From assembly GCA_964552715.1 (NCBI GenBank), contig CAZKHZ010000114.1, positions 1-12,192 of the forward strand: DNA of 12,192 nucleotides, read 5' to 3'. The position numbers and the translations under genes were made by a program. Shown here piece after piece: positions 1-7,688 of the stretch (positions are counted from its first letter, which is position 1; every line of letters begins with the position of its first letter). Origin of the DNA: UBA7692 sp964552715. Lineage in GTDB: Bacteria; Bacteroidota; Bacteroidia; Chitinophagales; LD1. Under the pieces are notes generated by a model. The model had not been told where the DNA came from and ran no database searches. It saw only the letters and a program-made list of their open reading frames with translations.

Positions 1-146
1 TGCGCCAAAGGGGCTTGCCTGTGAGCCGCAGGCTCAAATTCGTGTCCATTTCATCAACGCAACTTCCGTAACCGCGACTTCTGCGAGCCACAAATTACCT
101 CGCTACTAAACTTAAGTAAATTGATTTTGAATGTTTGAATTCACTT
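1..146. other. Left-edge intergenic DNA with a small stem-loop
   Basis: No convincing coding frame is seen here. The first ~110 bases are visibly richer in G and C than the rest of the intergenic DNA. They contain a perfect 6-bp stem with a 3-base loop, TGAGCC-gca-GGCTCA, at 22-36. The stretch lies downstream of the minus-strand LysR gene, so the hairpin could contribute to its 3' end, but there is no T-tract to make it a standard terminator. It could equally be part of a dispersed repeat or the end of something lying outside the window. Confidence 0.4.
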
Positions 147-1070
147 CTAATAATGCTCAAACCACTCAAATCGCTGCTTGATGATATTTTCTTTTTCTTT
201 CTTTAAGTAATTCAAAAAAGCGGAGGCAACAGGTGAGTGATTTTTACCTTTCATCCAAATCAAATTCCATACAGATTCTATTGGAAAACCCTTCACCGGG
301 ATTATTTGCAGTTCTCCATTTTGCAGCTCATTCTTAATACCAATTAAAGGCATAATGGAATAGCCCAAGCCAGCAATCACAGCTTGTTTTACCGCTTCGT
401 TGGAAGTCAATTCCATCTTTTTATGAACAGGCAACTTGTTTTGCTTAACGTATATTTCCATAGTTTGTCTGGTTCCCGACCCGTATTCACGATATATCAA
501 AGGAATGGTTTCAAAAATGTTTTTATCGTAAGGCTTTTTATTAAATTTATCGTTGCCACTGCCAACCAGAAATAATTTATTTTGCATTAATTCAATCTTA
601 TCCACTCTAAGCGTTTCGGGTAGCACTGAAACAAGCGAAAAATCAATTTCATTGCGCTCTAAACTTTGCAGCACGCTCACCTTATTGGTTACGTCCATTA
701 CTAATTCCACACCCGAGTTTTGGCGCAAAAAATCTGAAACAAAATAAGGCATAATGTATTTGGCGGTAGATACAATAGAAAATTTAAGCCTGCCAGTAAG
801 CTGCCCCTTGTGTGCCTGTGTTTTGTAATTTAAAGCATAAGCTTGGTCTAAAATATTTTCTGCTGACTCGGCAACCTCCTTACCAAAATCGGTGATAAAG
901 ATTTTTCTCCCCACAATTTCCGTAAGCGGTATTTCAAATTGCTTTTGAAACTTTTTCAATTGAATAGATACGGCAGGCTGCGATAAATGGAGTGCCTCTG
1001 CGGCTTTGGTAATACTTTCTGCCTGAGTTATTTTCAAAAAAATACGAAGTTGATTGATGGTGTAATTCAT
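147..1070 (-). CDS. LysR-family transcriptional regulator
   Basis: A 307-aa LysR-type regulator of full family length. Residues ~4-63 form the winged helix-turn-helix: LRIFLKITQAESITKAAEAL followed by HLSQPAVSIQLKKF. A linker helix follows, then a periplasmic-binding-protein-like effector domain (~88-290) beginning RLKFSIVST and carrying REYGSGTRQTME, a motif typical of the CbbR/CysB/CysL side of the family. It is divergently transcribed from the isocitrate dehydrogenase gene with 96 bp between the two starts. LysR regulators commonly control the divergent neighbour and themselves, so icd is the first candidate target; this is inference from arrangement. The effector cannot be read from the sequence. 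The start at 1070 gives the canonical short N-terminus before the HTH, and nothing looks truncated. Confidence 0.93.
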   Translation of the reverse strand: MNYTINQLRIFLKITQAESITKAAEALHLSQPAVSIQLKKFQKQFEIPLTEIVGRKIFITDFGKEVAESAENILDQAYALNYKTQAHKGQLTGRLKFSIVSTAKYIMPYFVSDFLRQNSGVELVMDVTNKVSVLQSLERNEIDFSLVSVLPETLRVDKIELMQNKLFLVGSGNDKFNKKPYDKNIFETIPLIYREYGSGTRQTMEIYVKQNKLPVHKKMELTSNEAVKQAVIAGLGYSIMPLIGIKNELQNGELQIIPVKGFPIESVWNLIWMKGKNHSPVASAFLNYLKKEKENIIKQRFEWFEHY

Positions 1071-1106
1071 AAATATTACTTATCTGTATTATAGCGAATA
1101 TAAATA

Positions 1107-1124
1107 AATCCTATAAATAGGATT
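1107..1124. promoter_or_regulatory. Candidate LysR operator palindrome
   Basis: A perfect inverted repeat AATCCTAT-aa-ATAGGATT lies in the divergent lysR-icd intergenic region, 37 bp from the lysR start codon and 42 bp from the icd start codon. It contains ATC-N10-GAT, close to the ATC-N9-GAT style of LysR boxes. Position and symmetry make it a good binding-site candidate for the adjacent regulator. No experimental or comparative support is available from the window. Confidence 0.5.
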
Positions 1125-1166
1125 ACTCAATATTGCAACTTCAAAAAAAATAAACACATTTGAAGC

Positions 1167-2603
1167 ATGACAAAAATTACAGTAGCAAAGGGTGATGGTA
1201 TTGGTCCTGAAATTATGGACGCAACATTAGAAATCATTTTGGCAGCAGGTGCTAAGATTGAAATTGAAGAAATTGAGGTTGGAGAAAAAGTTTACTTGGC
1301 TGGAAACACTGCGGGCATTGCAAAAGAATCGTGGGATGTTATTCGCAGAAACAAAGTTTTTCTTAAAGCACCTATCACCACACCTCAGGGTGGCGGGTAT
1401 AAGAGTTTGAATGTAACCACCCGCAAATTTCTGGGTTTATACTCAAATGTAAGACCTTGCATGAGTATGCATCCTTTTGTAAAAACCAAGCATCCTGTGA
1501 TGGATATTGTGATTGTGAGAGAAAATGAGGAAGATTTATATGCAGGTATAGAACATCAACAAACTGATGAAGTGGTGCAATGCTTAAAATTAATAAGCAG
1601 ACCAGGTTGCGAAAAAATTGTTCGTTATGCATTTGAATATGCAAAACAATATGGCAGAAAGAAAGTGACTTGTTTCACAAAAGATAATATCATGAAACAG
1701 ACAGATGGATTGTTTCACCAGGTGTTTGATGAAATTGCAAAAGAATATCCAGAAATAGAAAATGAACATTGGATAATAGATATTGGCGCAGCAAAAATGG
1801 CTGACACACCAGAGGCATTTGATGTTTTAGTAATGCCGAATTTATATGGTGATGTGCTTTCGGATATAGCCGCACAAATTGCAGGCTCTGTAGGGTTAGC
1901 AGGCTCGGCAAATATTGGCGAAGAGTGTGCTATGTTTGAAGCAATACATGGCTCGGCACCTAGAAGAGCAGGACAAAACTTGGCAAACCCATCTGGACTT
2001 TTACAAGGTGCTATAATGATGCTGAATCATATTGGGCAAACTGATGTGGCAGAGAAAGTACAAAATGCTTGGTTAAAAACCATTGAAGATGGAATACATA
2101 CCTACGATGTTTACAAAGAAGGAACAAGCAAACAAAAAGTAGGCACTAAAGAATTTGCACAAGCAGTAGTCGCTAATCTTGGAAATAAACCAAGTCTTTT
2201 GAAAGCCGTTTCGTATGCAAAAAACACGGCTCTCAATTTGCCTAAATATGTGCGCAAGCCAAGAGCCAATAAAGAACTGGTGGGCGTGGATGTTTTTGTT
2301 CATTGGGAAGGAAGCGATGCGAATGAATTAGCTGCTCTTCTTTCAAAAATTGAAGATGCCGACTTGAAATTTTCAATGATTACCAACCGTGGAATTAAAG
2401 TTTGGCCCGATGGTTTTAAAGAAACGTTCTGCACAGACCACTGGCGCTGCCGTTTCAAACCTGTAACTAGTAAAACCATAACTAAGAAACATATAGCACA
2501 ATTGCTTCTGCAAGCAGACTTGTTTGGCATTGACACTATAAAGACTGAAAACCTTTACGAGTTTGATGGTAAGTCAGGTTATTCGCTCGGTCAAGGTCAA
2601 TAA
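1167..2603 (+). CDS. icd: Isocitrate dehydrogenase, long Rickettsia/Thermus-like type
   Basis: Oxidative decarboxylation of isocitrate to 2-oxoglutarate in the TCA cycle; a cytoplasmic, dimeric enzyme in this family. The 478-aa protein has the beta-decarboxylating dehydrogenase core (~1-335) plus a C-terminal extension (~370-478) found in the Rickettsia/Thermus-like long form but not in the ~415-aa E. coli enzyme. Substrate-binding residues are in place: S80 and N82 in KSLNV, R86, R96 and R118, followed by ENEEDLYAGIEH. K172 lies in TKDN, and the metal-binding aspartates are in NLYGDVLSD (225-233), which starts the family signature. Cofactor region HGSAPRRAG (261-269) has two arginines where NAD-specific relatives often have acidic residues, so NADP use is likely (inference). 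Related isopropylmalate or homoisocitrate enzymes are less likely given the extension and the KSLNV site. The ATG at 1167 directly precedes the first beta strand. The gene diverges from lysR. Confidence 0.93.
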   Translation: MTKITVAKGDGIGPEIMDATLEIILAAGAKIEIEEIEVGEKVYLAGNTAGIAKESWDVIRRNKVFLKAPITTPQGGGYKSLNVTTRKFLGLYSNVRPCMSMHPFVKTKHPVMDIVIVRENEEDLYAGIEHQQTDEVVQCLKLISRPGCEKIVRYAFEYAKQYGRKKVTCFTKDNIMKQTDGLFHQVFDEIAKEYPEIENEHWIIDIGAAKMADTPEAFDVLVMPNLYGDVLSDIAAQIAGSVGLAGSANIGEECAMFEAIHGSAPRRAGQNLANPSGLLQGAIMMLNHIGQTDVAEKVQNAWLKTIEDGIHTYDVYKEGTSKQKVGTKEFAQAVVANLGNKPSLLKAVSYAKNTALNLPKYVRKPRANKELVGVDVFVHWEGSDANELAALLSKIEDADLKFSMITNRGIKVWPDGFKETFCTDHWRCRFKPVTSKTITKKHIAQLLLQADLFGIDTIKTENLYEFDGKSGYSLGQGQ

Positions 2604-2651
2604 AAGATTATGGATAACGAGTAACCCAACTCATAGAAATTAGTCTTTTAT
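2600..2651 (+). terminator. Nested stem-loop at the icd 3' end, possible terminator
   Basis: ATAAAAGATTA (2600-2610) pairs with TAGTCTTTTAT (2641-2651), giving an 11-bp AT-rich stem with one T.G pair. Inside the loop, GAGT-aaccca-ACTC (2619-2632) forms a second short stem. The outer left arm overlaps the icd stop codon. There is no long downstream T-tract, so intrinsic termination is only a possibility; an RNA-stability structure is the alternative. Confidence 0.35.
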
Positions 2652-2803
2652 CTAGCATCAGCATTGTGCATTTGTGCATTTATAATGTGTAATTATATCA
2701 ATGAATGATGAAAATATTATTCAAAGTAAATTGATGGATGCTACACTAATAATTAAGTGTTTGATTTTAATAAAAGCATTGTCTAATACTAACGATATAA
2801 AGT

Positions 2804-3082
2804 ATGAACAACTTAATTGACATAAGTTTAGCAGAGCAAAACTACTCGTTATCAGAAGCTAAAAGATGGTCGCTTAACCTCACAAGCCATGCAGTAAATT
2901 CCAATGAACGTGAAAACTTCAGTAAAGAGATTCGCTTTGGCAAGCAAAATGAAAATTTGATAAGCAAGAGTTTGGAATGGCAAAAACTTAGGGAGCAATT
3001 AAGAAACAAGCTAGCGCATTCTTTATACCAGTCAGAAACAGTACACATAAAGTACGATATTACTATTGAAAGAAATATTTAG
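2804..3082 (+). CDS. Small protein with HEPN-like R-x4-H motif
   Basis: A 92-aa unrecognised protein, predicted helical in most of its length. Near the C-terminus it carries RNKLAH (residues 67-72), an R-x4-H motif with Asn after the Arg, as seen in the active site of many HEPN RNase domains. HEPN domains usually need ~110-150 residues, so this would be a minimal or truncated example. An in-frame stop lies one codon before the ATG, so it does not extend upstream. Its stop is 4 bp from the start of the DUF6671-like gene, indicating co-transcription and probably coupled translation. No cognate minimal nucleotidyltransferase (MNT) antitoxin is visible next to it. The coding call rests on length, tight spacing and the motif; function is not established. 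Confidence 0.6.
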   Translation: MNNLIDISLAEQNYSLSEAKRWSLNLTSHAVNSNERENFSKEIRFGKQNENLISKSLEWQKLREQLRNKLAHSLYQSETVHIKYDITIERNI

Positions 3083-3086
3083 CTGA

Positions 3087-3923
3087 ATGTTCTTTAATAG
3101 AAAGATGGTAATAGCTACCAGTCATGGCAAAGAAAAAGTAATAGCTCCGATATTCAAAAATGAACTTGGTATTGAGTCTTTTGTTTTGCAAAGTTTTGAT
3201 ACAGATACTTTCGGCACATTTAGTGGTGAAGTTGACCGGACTGACGACCCTTTAACTACAGCAAGAAAGAAATGTTTGCTTGCAATGAACGCTGCAAATT
3301 GTGATATAGGAATTGCCAGTGAGGGTTCGTTTGGAGCGCATCCTCAATTATTTTTTGTGCCTGCTGATGATGAATGGCTTGTGTTTATTGACAAGAAAAA
3401 TGATTTGGAAATAGTTGTGCGGGAACTTAGCACAGAAACCAACTTCAATGCAAAGACAATACAAACAGAAGATGAATTATTAGCATTTGCCGAATTGGTA
3501 AAATTCCCTTCACATTCAATCATTTTAAAGAAAAGTAAAGATGATTTTGATGGCATGAAAAAAGGCATCAACAACCTAAGTGAATTGAGTAGCGTATTTC
3601 ATCAACTCCATAAATACACTAACGAAGTTTATGCCGAAACAGATATGCGGGCAATGCACAACCCAAGCAGGATGAAAGTTATTGAGCAGGCAGCAATCAA
3701 ATTGGCTACGAAAATTAATTCGCATTGTCCAAATTGTAGCACTCCGGGCTTTGGCATCACCAATGTAAAGCAAGGTTTGCCTTGTGCTTGGTGCAGCGCT
3801 GAAACTCGCTCTACTTTAAGCCACATATACTCTTGTGCTAAATGTGATTTTTCTAAAGAGGAATTCTACCCACATAAAAAAACATTTGAAGACCCGATGT
3901 TTTGCGACAGTTGTAATCCATAA
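3087..3923 (+). CDS. DUF6671-like protein with C-terminal zinc-ribbon cysteines
   Basis: A 278-aa protein that I recognise as resembling the DUF6671 family; the function of that family is not known to me. The N-terminal part (~5-115) carries VIATSHGKEKVIAP, SFDTDTFGTFSGE and IASEGSFGAHP. The spacing of these blocks recalls the ITPase-fold/YjjX arrangement (my inference). A middle block AETDMRAMHNPSRM (183-196) looks strongly constrained. The C-terminus has four CxxC pairs (C214/C217, C233/C236, C250/C253, C273/C276), enough for two zinc sites. There is no signal peptide or membrane segment, so it should be cytoplasmic. The start at 3087 gives MFFNRKMVIATSHG; the Met at 3105 is an alternative, but the upstream one keeps the basic residues preceding the first strand. 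It lies 4 bp behind the 92-aa HEPN-like gene, probably in one operon. Confidence 0.8.
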   Translation: MFFNRKMVIATSHGKEKVIAPIFKNELGIESFVLQSFDTDTFGTFSGEVDRTDDPLTTARKKCLLAMNAANCDIGIASEGSFGAHPQLFFVPADDEWLVFIDKKNDLEIVVRELSTETNFNAKTIQTEDELLAFAELVKFPSHSIILKKSKDDFDGMKKGINNLSELSSVFHQLHKYTNEVYAETDMRAMHNPSRMKVIEQAAIKLATKINSHCPNCSTPGFGITNVKQGLPCAWCSAETRSTLSHIYSCAKCDFSKEEFYPHKKTFEDPMFCDSCNP

Positions 3924-4217
3924 ATATTATAGGAATTTAATCGAACAACATGTTTATAAGCAACAAACTTTTTTTAGCGTGCGCGTTTTCTAGCAGGAAC
4001 ATTTTCTCAGAAAAAGATACGGCAACGATTTATTCTTTACCACTGCAATTGGATCCGCATTTACTGAGAATCAAAAGTATTTTAATGCAATAAAGGATTT
4101 CATTAACCCTTAAACAACACAATAGCTTTTCAATTTACATCGTACATGATACCAGTTGTCGCTTTGTGAATAACATCATAAATAGAGCATATCTGATTTT
4201 GAACTACTTATGAAGGT
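3924..4217. other. Intergenic stretch, possible 47-codon ORF only
   Basis: About 294 bases between the DUF6671-like gene and the next small ORF. The only open frame worth noting runs from ATG 3950 to TAA 4093 (47 codons, beginning MFISNKLFLACAF). It has no recognisable domain and no good initiation context, so I do not call it a gene. No tRNA, repeat or clear terminator is seen. The stretch probably holds the promoter for the downstream genes, but I could not pick a convincing Bacteroidota TTTG / TAnnTTTG pair. Confidence 0.4.
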
Positions 4218-4472
4218 ATGATTGAACAAATCTTTATTGACAATTTTTCATTTATTACAACCAATTCAAATCTGAACCAACAGAAAAACAAACTGTTTAA
4301 ATTAATTATAAAGCATCAGTCATTTGAAATTTTAAAGCCAAATGTTCTAGGTCTGGTTTTTCAACAGGGAGATTTGAACTTAATTACAGTTATTACTGAC
4401 AAAGAAAAAAATAATTTAAACGAAAGTGTTATTCTTGACGAAGCAGTGAACAGTTATCATTTATCACTTTAA
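4218..4472 (+). CDS. Hypothetical 84-aa protein upstream of export operon
   Basis: An AT-rich 84-aa ORF I do not recognise. Residues 1-60 show an alternating hydrophobic pattern (IFIDNFSFITT, VLGLVFQQGDLNLITVITD) consistent with a small alpha/beta fold. There is no signal peptide or membrane helix, and no GG-type leader that would mark it as an obvious export substrate. GAAGG a few bases before the ATG could act as a ribosome site. It lies 99 bp before the ABC exporter ATG on the same strand, so a functional link is possible but unproven. It may be a spurious ORF. Confidence 0.4.
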   Translation: MIEQIFIDNFSFITTNSNLNQQKNKLFKLIIKHQSFEILKPNVLGLVFQQGDLNLITVITDKEKNNLNESVILDEAVNSYHLSL

Positions 4473-4571
4473 TTGCTGTTGTTTTGATTCAAGTTTTCAT
4501 CTATTTTCTCTTTTTGAAATTTGTTAACAGATTAGTTATAGTCACTGCTTAGTTTAGTGCCCTTAAAATTT

Positions 4572-6308
4572 ATGGATACCGAAAAAACAAATACACCATT
4601 AAAAAGATTTTGGAAATTAATGGCACTCGAAAAAAGGGAGTTGCTGAACATTTATTTTTTCTCAATTCTAAGCGGATTGATATACCTCTCTATTCCTCTT
4701 GGCATACAATCTATCATCAACCAATTGTTTGGCGGGTTGGTGAGTACTTCTATTGTGGTACTTATCTCAATTGTAGTTTTGGGAGTATTTTTAAATGGTT
4801 GGCTTTTTATACATCTGATGAAGATAAACGAGCGAATTCAAAGGAGAATTTTCACCAGATTCAGTTTGCAATTTGCGTATAAGATTCCCCGACTTGATTT
4901 GATGGCTATTGACGATTACTACCTGCCAGAATTGGTGAATCGCTTTTTTGATACAGCTTCTTTGCAAAAAGGACTAAGTAAAGTGCTACTTGAAATTCCC
5001 TCAGCATCTGTGCAAATAATATTTGGTCTCACGCTTTTGTCACTGTACCATCCTGCATTTATAGGCTTTGGTTTTTTGCTTGTTGTTTTGATGTATTTTA
5101 TACTTAGCCTTACCTACCCGCAGGGAATCAGGACTTCTTTAGAGGAAAGCAATTATAAATATGAGGTAGGATATTGGTTAGAAGAGGTAGCCCGCACTAT
5201 CAAAACATTGAAGTTTATGGGCATGAATGATTTTCCTGCACGCAAGGCTGATACCTTTGTGAGTGGCTATCTTGATGCACGCACTGAGCATTTTAAAGTA
5301 CTTAAAATTCAATTTTGGGCTTTTGTAATGTTCAAAGTTATCATCACAGCAGCACTTTTGATTTTAGGTACCGTTTTGGTGATTAATCAACAAATAAATA
5401 TTGGTCAGTTTATAGCTAGCGAAATTGTAATTCTTATGTTGTTGAATTCAGTTGAAAAAGTGATTGGTAGCTTAGATGTAGTTTATGATATGCTTACTTC
5501 ATTAGAAAAGGTAAGTAAAATTTTAGATCAACCCGTAGAGCGCGAAGGCGGATTAGATATTTTGGAAATAAGCGATGCAAAAGGAATCAATATAAATGTA
5601 GAAAATCTATCTTATAGATTTAATGAGCATGATAAATACATTTTGCAAGATTTGAATTTTGAAATAAAGAGCGGTGAGAAGGTATGTATTTTCGGCTCAC
5701 AAGGTTCAGGCAAAACTACCTTACTAAAGCTGTTTACGGGTGGCTATCCTAATTATGATGGAAACCTACTTTTCAACGGTTATCCATTAGGCGATTACGA
5801 TCTTCAGAAACTACGGCAGGAAATGGGCATTTACCCTTCTACCACCGATTTGTTTTCTAGTACACTTTATGAGAACCTAACCCTAGGAGACAACACCATT
5901 ACTGTTCAGTTTATACTTAGCGTTGCACAGCAAGTAGGGTTGCTCAGTTACATTCAATCTCTTAATAAAGGATTAGATACTCACATAAGTACCATCGGCA
6001 AAAATCTGCCGCGAAGTATCATAAATAAGATTTTGCTTACCCGTGCTTTGCTTACAAAACCTCGGCTCTTATTATTAGAAGATTGCTGGAGTGTGTTGGA
6101 AAGAATAGAACAAGAGAATATGGTAAAATATCTGACCAGTCCATCCAATGAGTTTACTTTAATAACTATTACTAATGATGAAAATTTCGCAAGAAATTGT
6201 GATAAAGTTATTCTGTTAGAAAATGGAAAGATTGCAAAGTGTGGAAATTTTGATACCATCAGCAAGACGGAGGAGTATCGAAGAATGTTCAAAGTATTTA
6301 GTTTATAA
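4572..6308 (+). CDS. ABC exporter (permease-ATPase) with degenerate nucleotide-binding motifs
   Basis: Inner-membrane half-transporter of the type I secretion/HlyB class without a peptidase domain. Positions below are for the 583-aa frame from GTG 4557; I prefer the ATG at 4572 (578 aa). Hydrophobic membrane segments occupy ~31-300 (e.g. 32-52, 64-88, 152-186, 258-296). The NBD spans ~345-583. Walker A is perfect, GSQGSGKTT (380-388), with A-loop Tyr in LSYRF. Other motifs depart from consensus: Q-loop Gln is S428 (IYPSTTDLF); the LSGGQ signature is LPRSI (484-488); Walker B plus catalytic Glu reads LLLLED instead of LLLLDE, swapping the acids (E508, D509); the D-loop SALD is SVLE; the H-loop His is N540 (TITND). 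It therefore probably binds ATP but may hydrolyse poorly. This may be a lineage-wide trait rather than decay, since the frame is intact. The HlyD-like gene starts 24 bp after it, so the genes are probably co-transcribed. No second ABC subunit is nearby. Confidence 0.9.
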   Translation: MDTEKTNTPLKRFWKLMALEKRELLNIYFFSILSGLIYLSIPLGIQSIINQLFGGLVSTSIVVLISIVVLGVFLNGWLFIHLMKINERIQRRIFTRFSLQFAYKIPRLDLMAIDDYYLPELVNRFFDTASLQKGLSKVLLEIPSASVQIIFGLTLLSLYHPAFIGFGFLLVVLMYFILSLTYPQGIRTSLEESNYKYEVGYWLEEVARTIKTLKFMGMNDFPARKADTFVSGYLDARTEHFKVLKIQFWAFVMFKVIITAALLILGTVLVINQQINIGQFIASEIVILMLLNSVEKVIGSLDVVYDMLTSLEKVSKILDQPVEREGGLDILEISDAKGININVENLSYRFNEHDKYILQDLNFEIKSGEKVCIFGSQGSGKTTLLKLFTGGYPNYDGNLLFNGYPLGDYDLQKLRQEMGIYPSTTDLFSSTLYENLTLGDNTITVQFILSVAQQVGLLSYIQSLNKGLDTHISTIGKNLPRSIINKILLTRALLTKPRLLLLEDCWSVLERIEQENMVKYLTSPSNEFTLITITNDENFARNCDKVILLENGKIAKCGNFDTISKTEEYRRMFKVFSL

Positions 6309-6332
6309 CCGACAATAACAAGAAGTGGTTTT

Positions 6333-7688
6333 ATGTGGATGAATAAGAATAGTGACTTTTTACTTAAAGAAAAGAAGGAATTCGCATCTTTTAAAAAGGC
6401 ATTTGGTGATGAAGGCGAAACAAACACCATAAAATGGTTGTTTGGTTTTAGTATCGGGTTTATATTATTGCTGCTGCTTCCATGGACGCAAAACATTCAG
6501 GCACCAGGGCTAATTACTACCCGTTCGCCAGAGCAACGTCCACAGGAGTTGAACTCAATTATTGCTGGGCGAATAGAAAAATGGTTTGTTCAAGAAGGAG
6601 ATGTGGTAAACAAAGGAGATACCATTTTGAAAATAACTGAGGTAAAGGAAAATTACTTAGACCCTGCGTTATTGCAACGAACAGAAGAGCAAATAAAAGC
6701 CAAAGAAGGAACAGTTGATTTTTATAGAGATAAAGTTGGTGCTATTCAAAGCCAGCTTAAATCATTGTATGAAGCTCGGGACTTAAAAATGGAATTTTTG
6801 CGCAATAAAATCAAACAAGCAATACTAAATGTGCAAAGCGACAGTATGGCATTTGAAGCTGTGAGAACAGAGTTTAAAATTGCTCAAGATCAATATAAAC
6901 GACAAGAAGAACTCTACAAACAAGGGCTTAAATCTCTTACCGAGTTAGAGCAACGAAAGCAGCAACTTCAAAACTCGGAATCTAAAAGAGTGATTGCTGA
7001 AAATGAGTATGTGAATTCAAAAAATGATTTGTTGAATTCAAAAATTGAATTCAACCAAACTGACAGGGAGTATTCTGAAAAAATAGCAAAAACAGAGAGC
7101 GATAAATTTTCTACGCTAAGTGATGTAACCACAGGAGAGGGTGAGGTAGCAAAACTTAAAAATCAGTTTACAAATTATGCCATCAGAAGCGCGTTTTATT
7201 TTGTTTTGGCGCCACAAGCCGGGCAGATAACTAAAACAATATCGGCAGGTATTGGTGAGGTTGTAAAGGAAGGTGAAATGATGGCTAAAATTGTTCCTCA
7301 ACAATTTCAATATGCTGTAGAAATGTATGTAAGGCCAGTTGATTTGCCCTTGATTTCCACTGGGCAAAAAGTTCGTTATCAGTTTGATGGTTGGCCCGCA
7401 ATTGTTTTTAGCGGTTGGCAAAATCTTAGTTATGGAACATACGGTGGAAAAGTAGTTGCCATTGATAATTCTATTTCCGAAAACGGAAAATTCAGAATCT
7501 TGGTGTCTGAAGATCCTGATGATAGAAAATGGCCTCTTGCATTAAAAGCGGGTGGCGGAGCAAAAGGTATGGCTTTGTTAAATGATGTAACCATCATCTA
7601 TGAGATTTGGCGAAACCTAAATGGTTTCCCTCCCGATTTTTACACTTTAAACAACACTAAAAAAACCTCCACTAAGAATGAAAAATAA
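6333..7688 (+). CDS. HlyD-family membrane-fusion (adaptor) protein
   Basis: Periplasmic adaptor linking the inner-membrane ABC exporter to the outer-membrane channel. The 451-aa protein has a cytoplasmic N-terminus, one membrane helix (~34-51, IKWLFGFSIGFILLLLLPW), then a first lipoyl-like half-motif (~75-104, IIAGRIEKWFVQEGDVVNKG). A long heptad-rich coiled coil follows (~112-285), with many Glu, Lys and Gln. The second lipoyl half (~291-322, VLAPQAGQITKTISAGIGEV) and a beta-barrel domain (~326-430) complete the order typical of HlyD/EmrA-type adaptors. It starts 24 bp after the ABC stop and overlaps the TolC-family gene by 11 bp, so it belongs to the same operon. M3 (6339) is an alternative start. 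All family elements appear intact, which argues that the whole export system is used despite the odd ATPase. Confidence 0.92.
   Translation: MWMNKNSDFLLKEKKEFASFKKAFGDEGETNTIKWLFGFSIGFILLLLLPWTQNIQAPGLITTRSPEQRPQELNSIIAGRIEKWFVQEGDVVNKGDTILKITEVKENYLDPALLQRTEEQIKAKEGTVDFYRDKVGAIQSQLKSLYEARDLKMEFLRNKIKQAILNVQSDSMAFEAVRTEFKIAQDQYKRQEELYKQGLKSLTELEQRKQQLQNSESKRVIAENEYVNSKNDLLNSKIEFNQTDREYSEKIAKTESDKFSTLSDVTTGEGEVAKLKNQFTNYAIRSAFYFVLAPQAGQITKTISAGIGEVVKEGEMMAKIVPQQFQYAVEMYVRPVDLPLISTGQKVRYQFDGWPAIVFSGWQNLSYGTYGGKVVAIDNSISENGKFRILVSEDPDDRKWPLALKAGGGAKGMALLNDVTIIYEIWRNLNGFPPDFYTLNNTKKTSTKNEK

Noticed and set aside
2665..2680. Tandem octamer TGTGCATT x2 in the icd-HEPN intergenic region
   Set aside because: Only two short copies in AT-rich DNA; expected by chance and with no link to a regulator.
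3950..4093. 47-codon ORF beginning MFISNKLFLACAF
   Set aside because: Too short, without an initiation signal or a domain; not distinguishable from chance.
4473..4571. Bacteroidota-type promoter (TTTG ... TAnnTTTG) before the ABC exporter
   Set aside because: A TTTG near 4520 and a TAGTTTAG near 4550 exist, but the spacing of about 26 bases is too long for the consensus, and one conserved base is missing.
5981..6496. 171-aa minus-strand frame
   Set aside because: It is antisense to the end of the ABC exporter and the start of the HlyD-family gene, both of which are clear family members.
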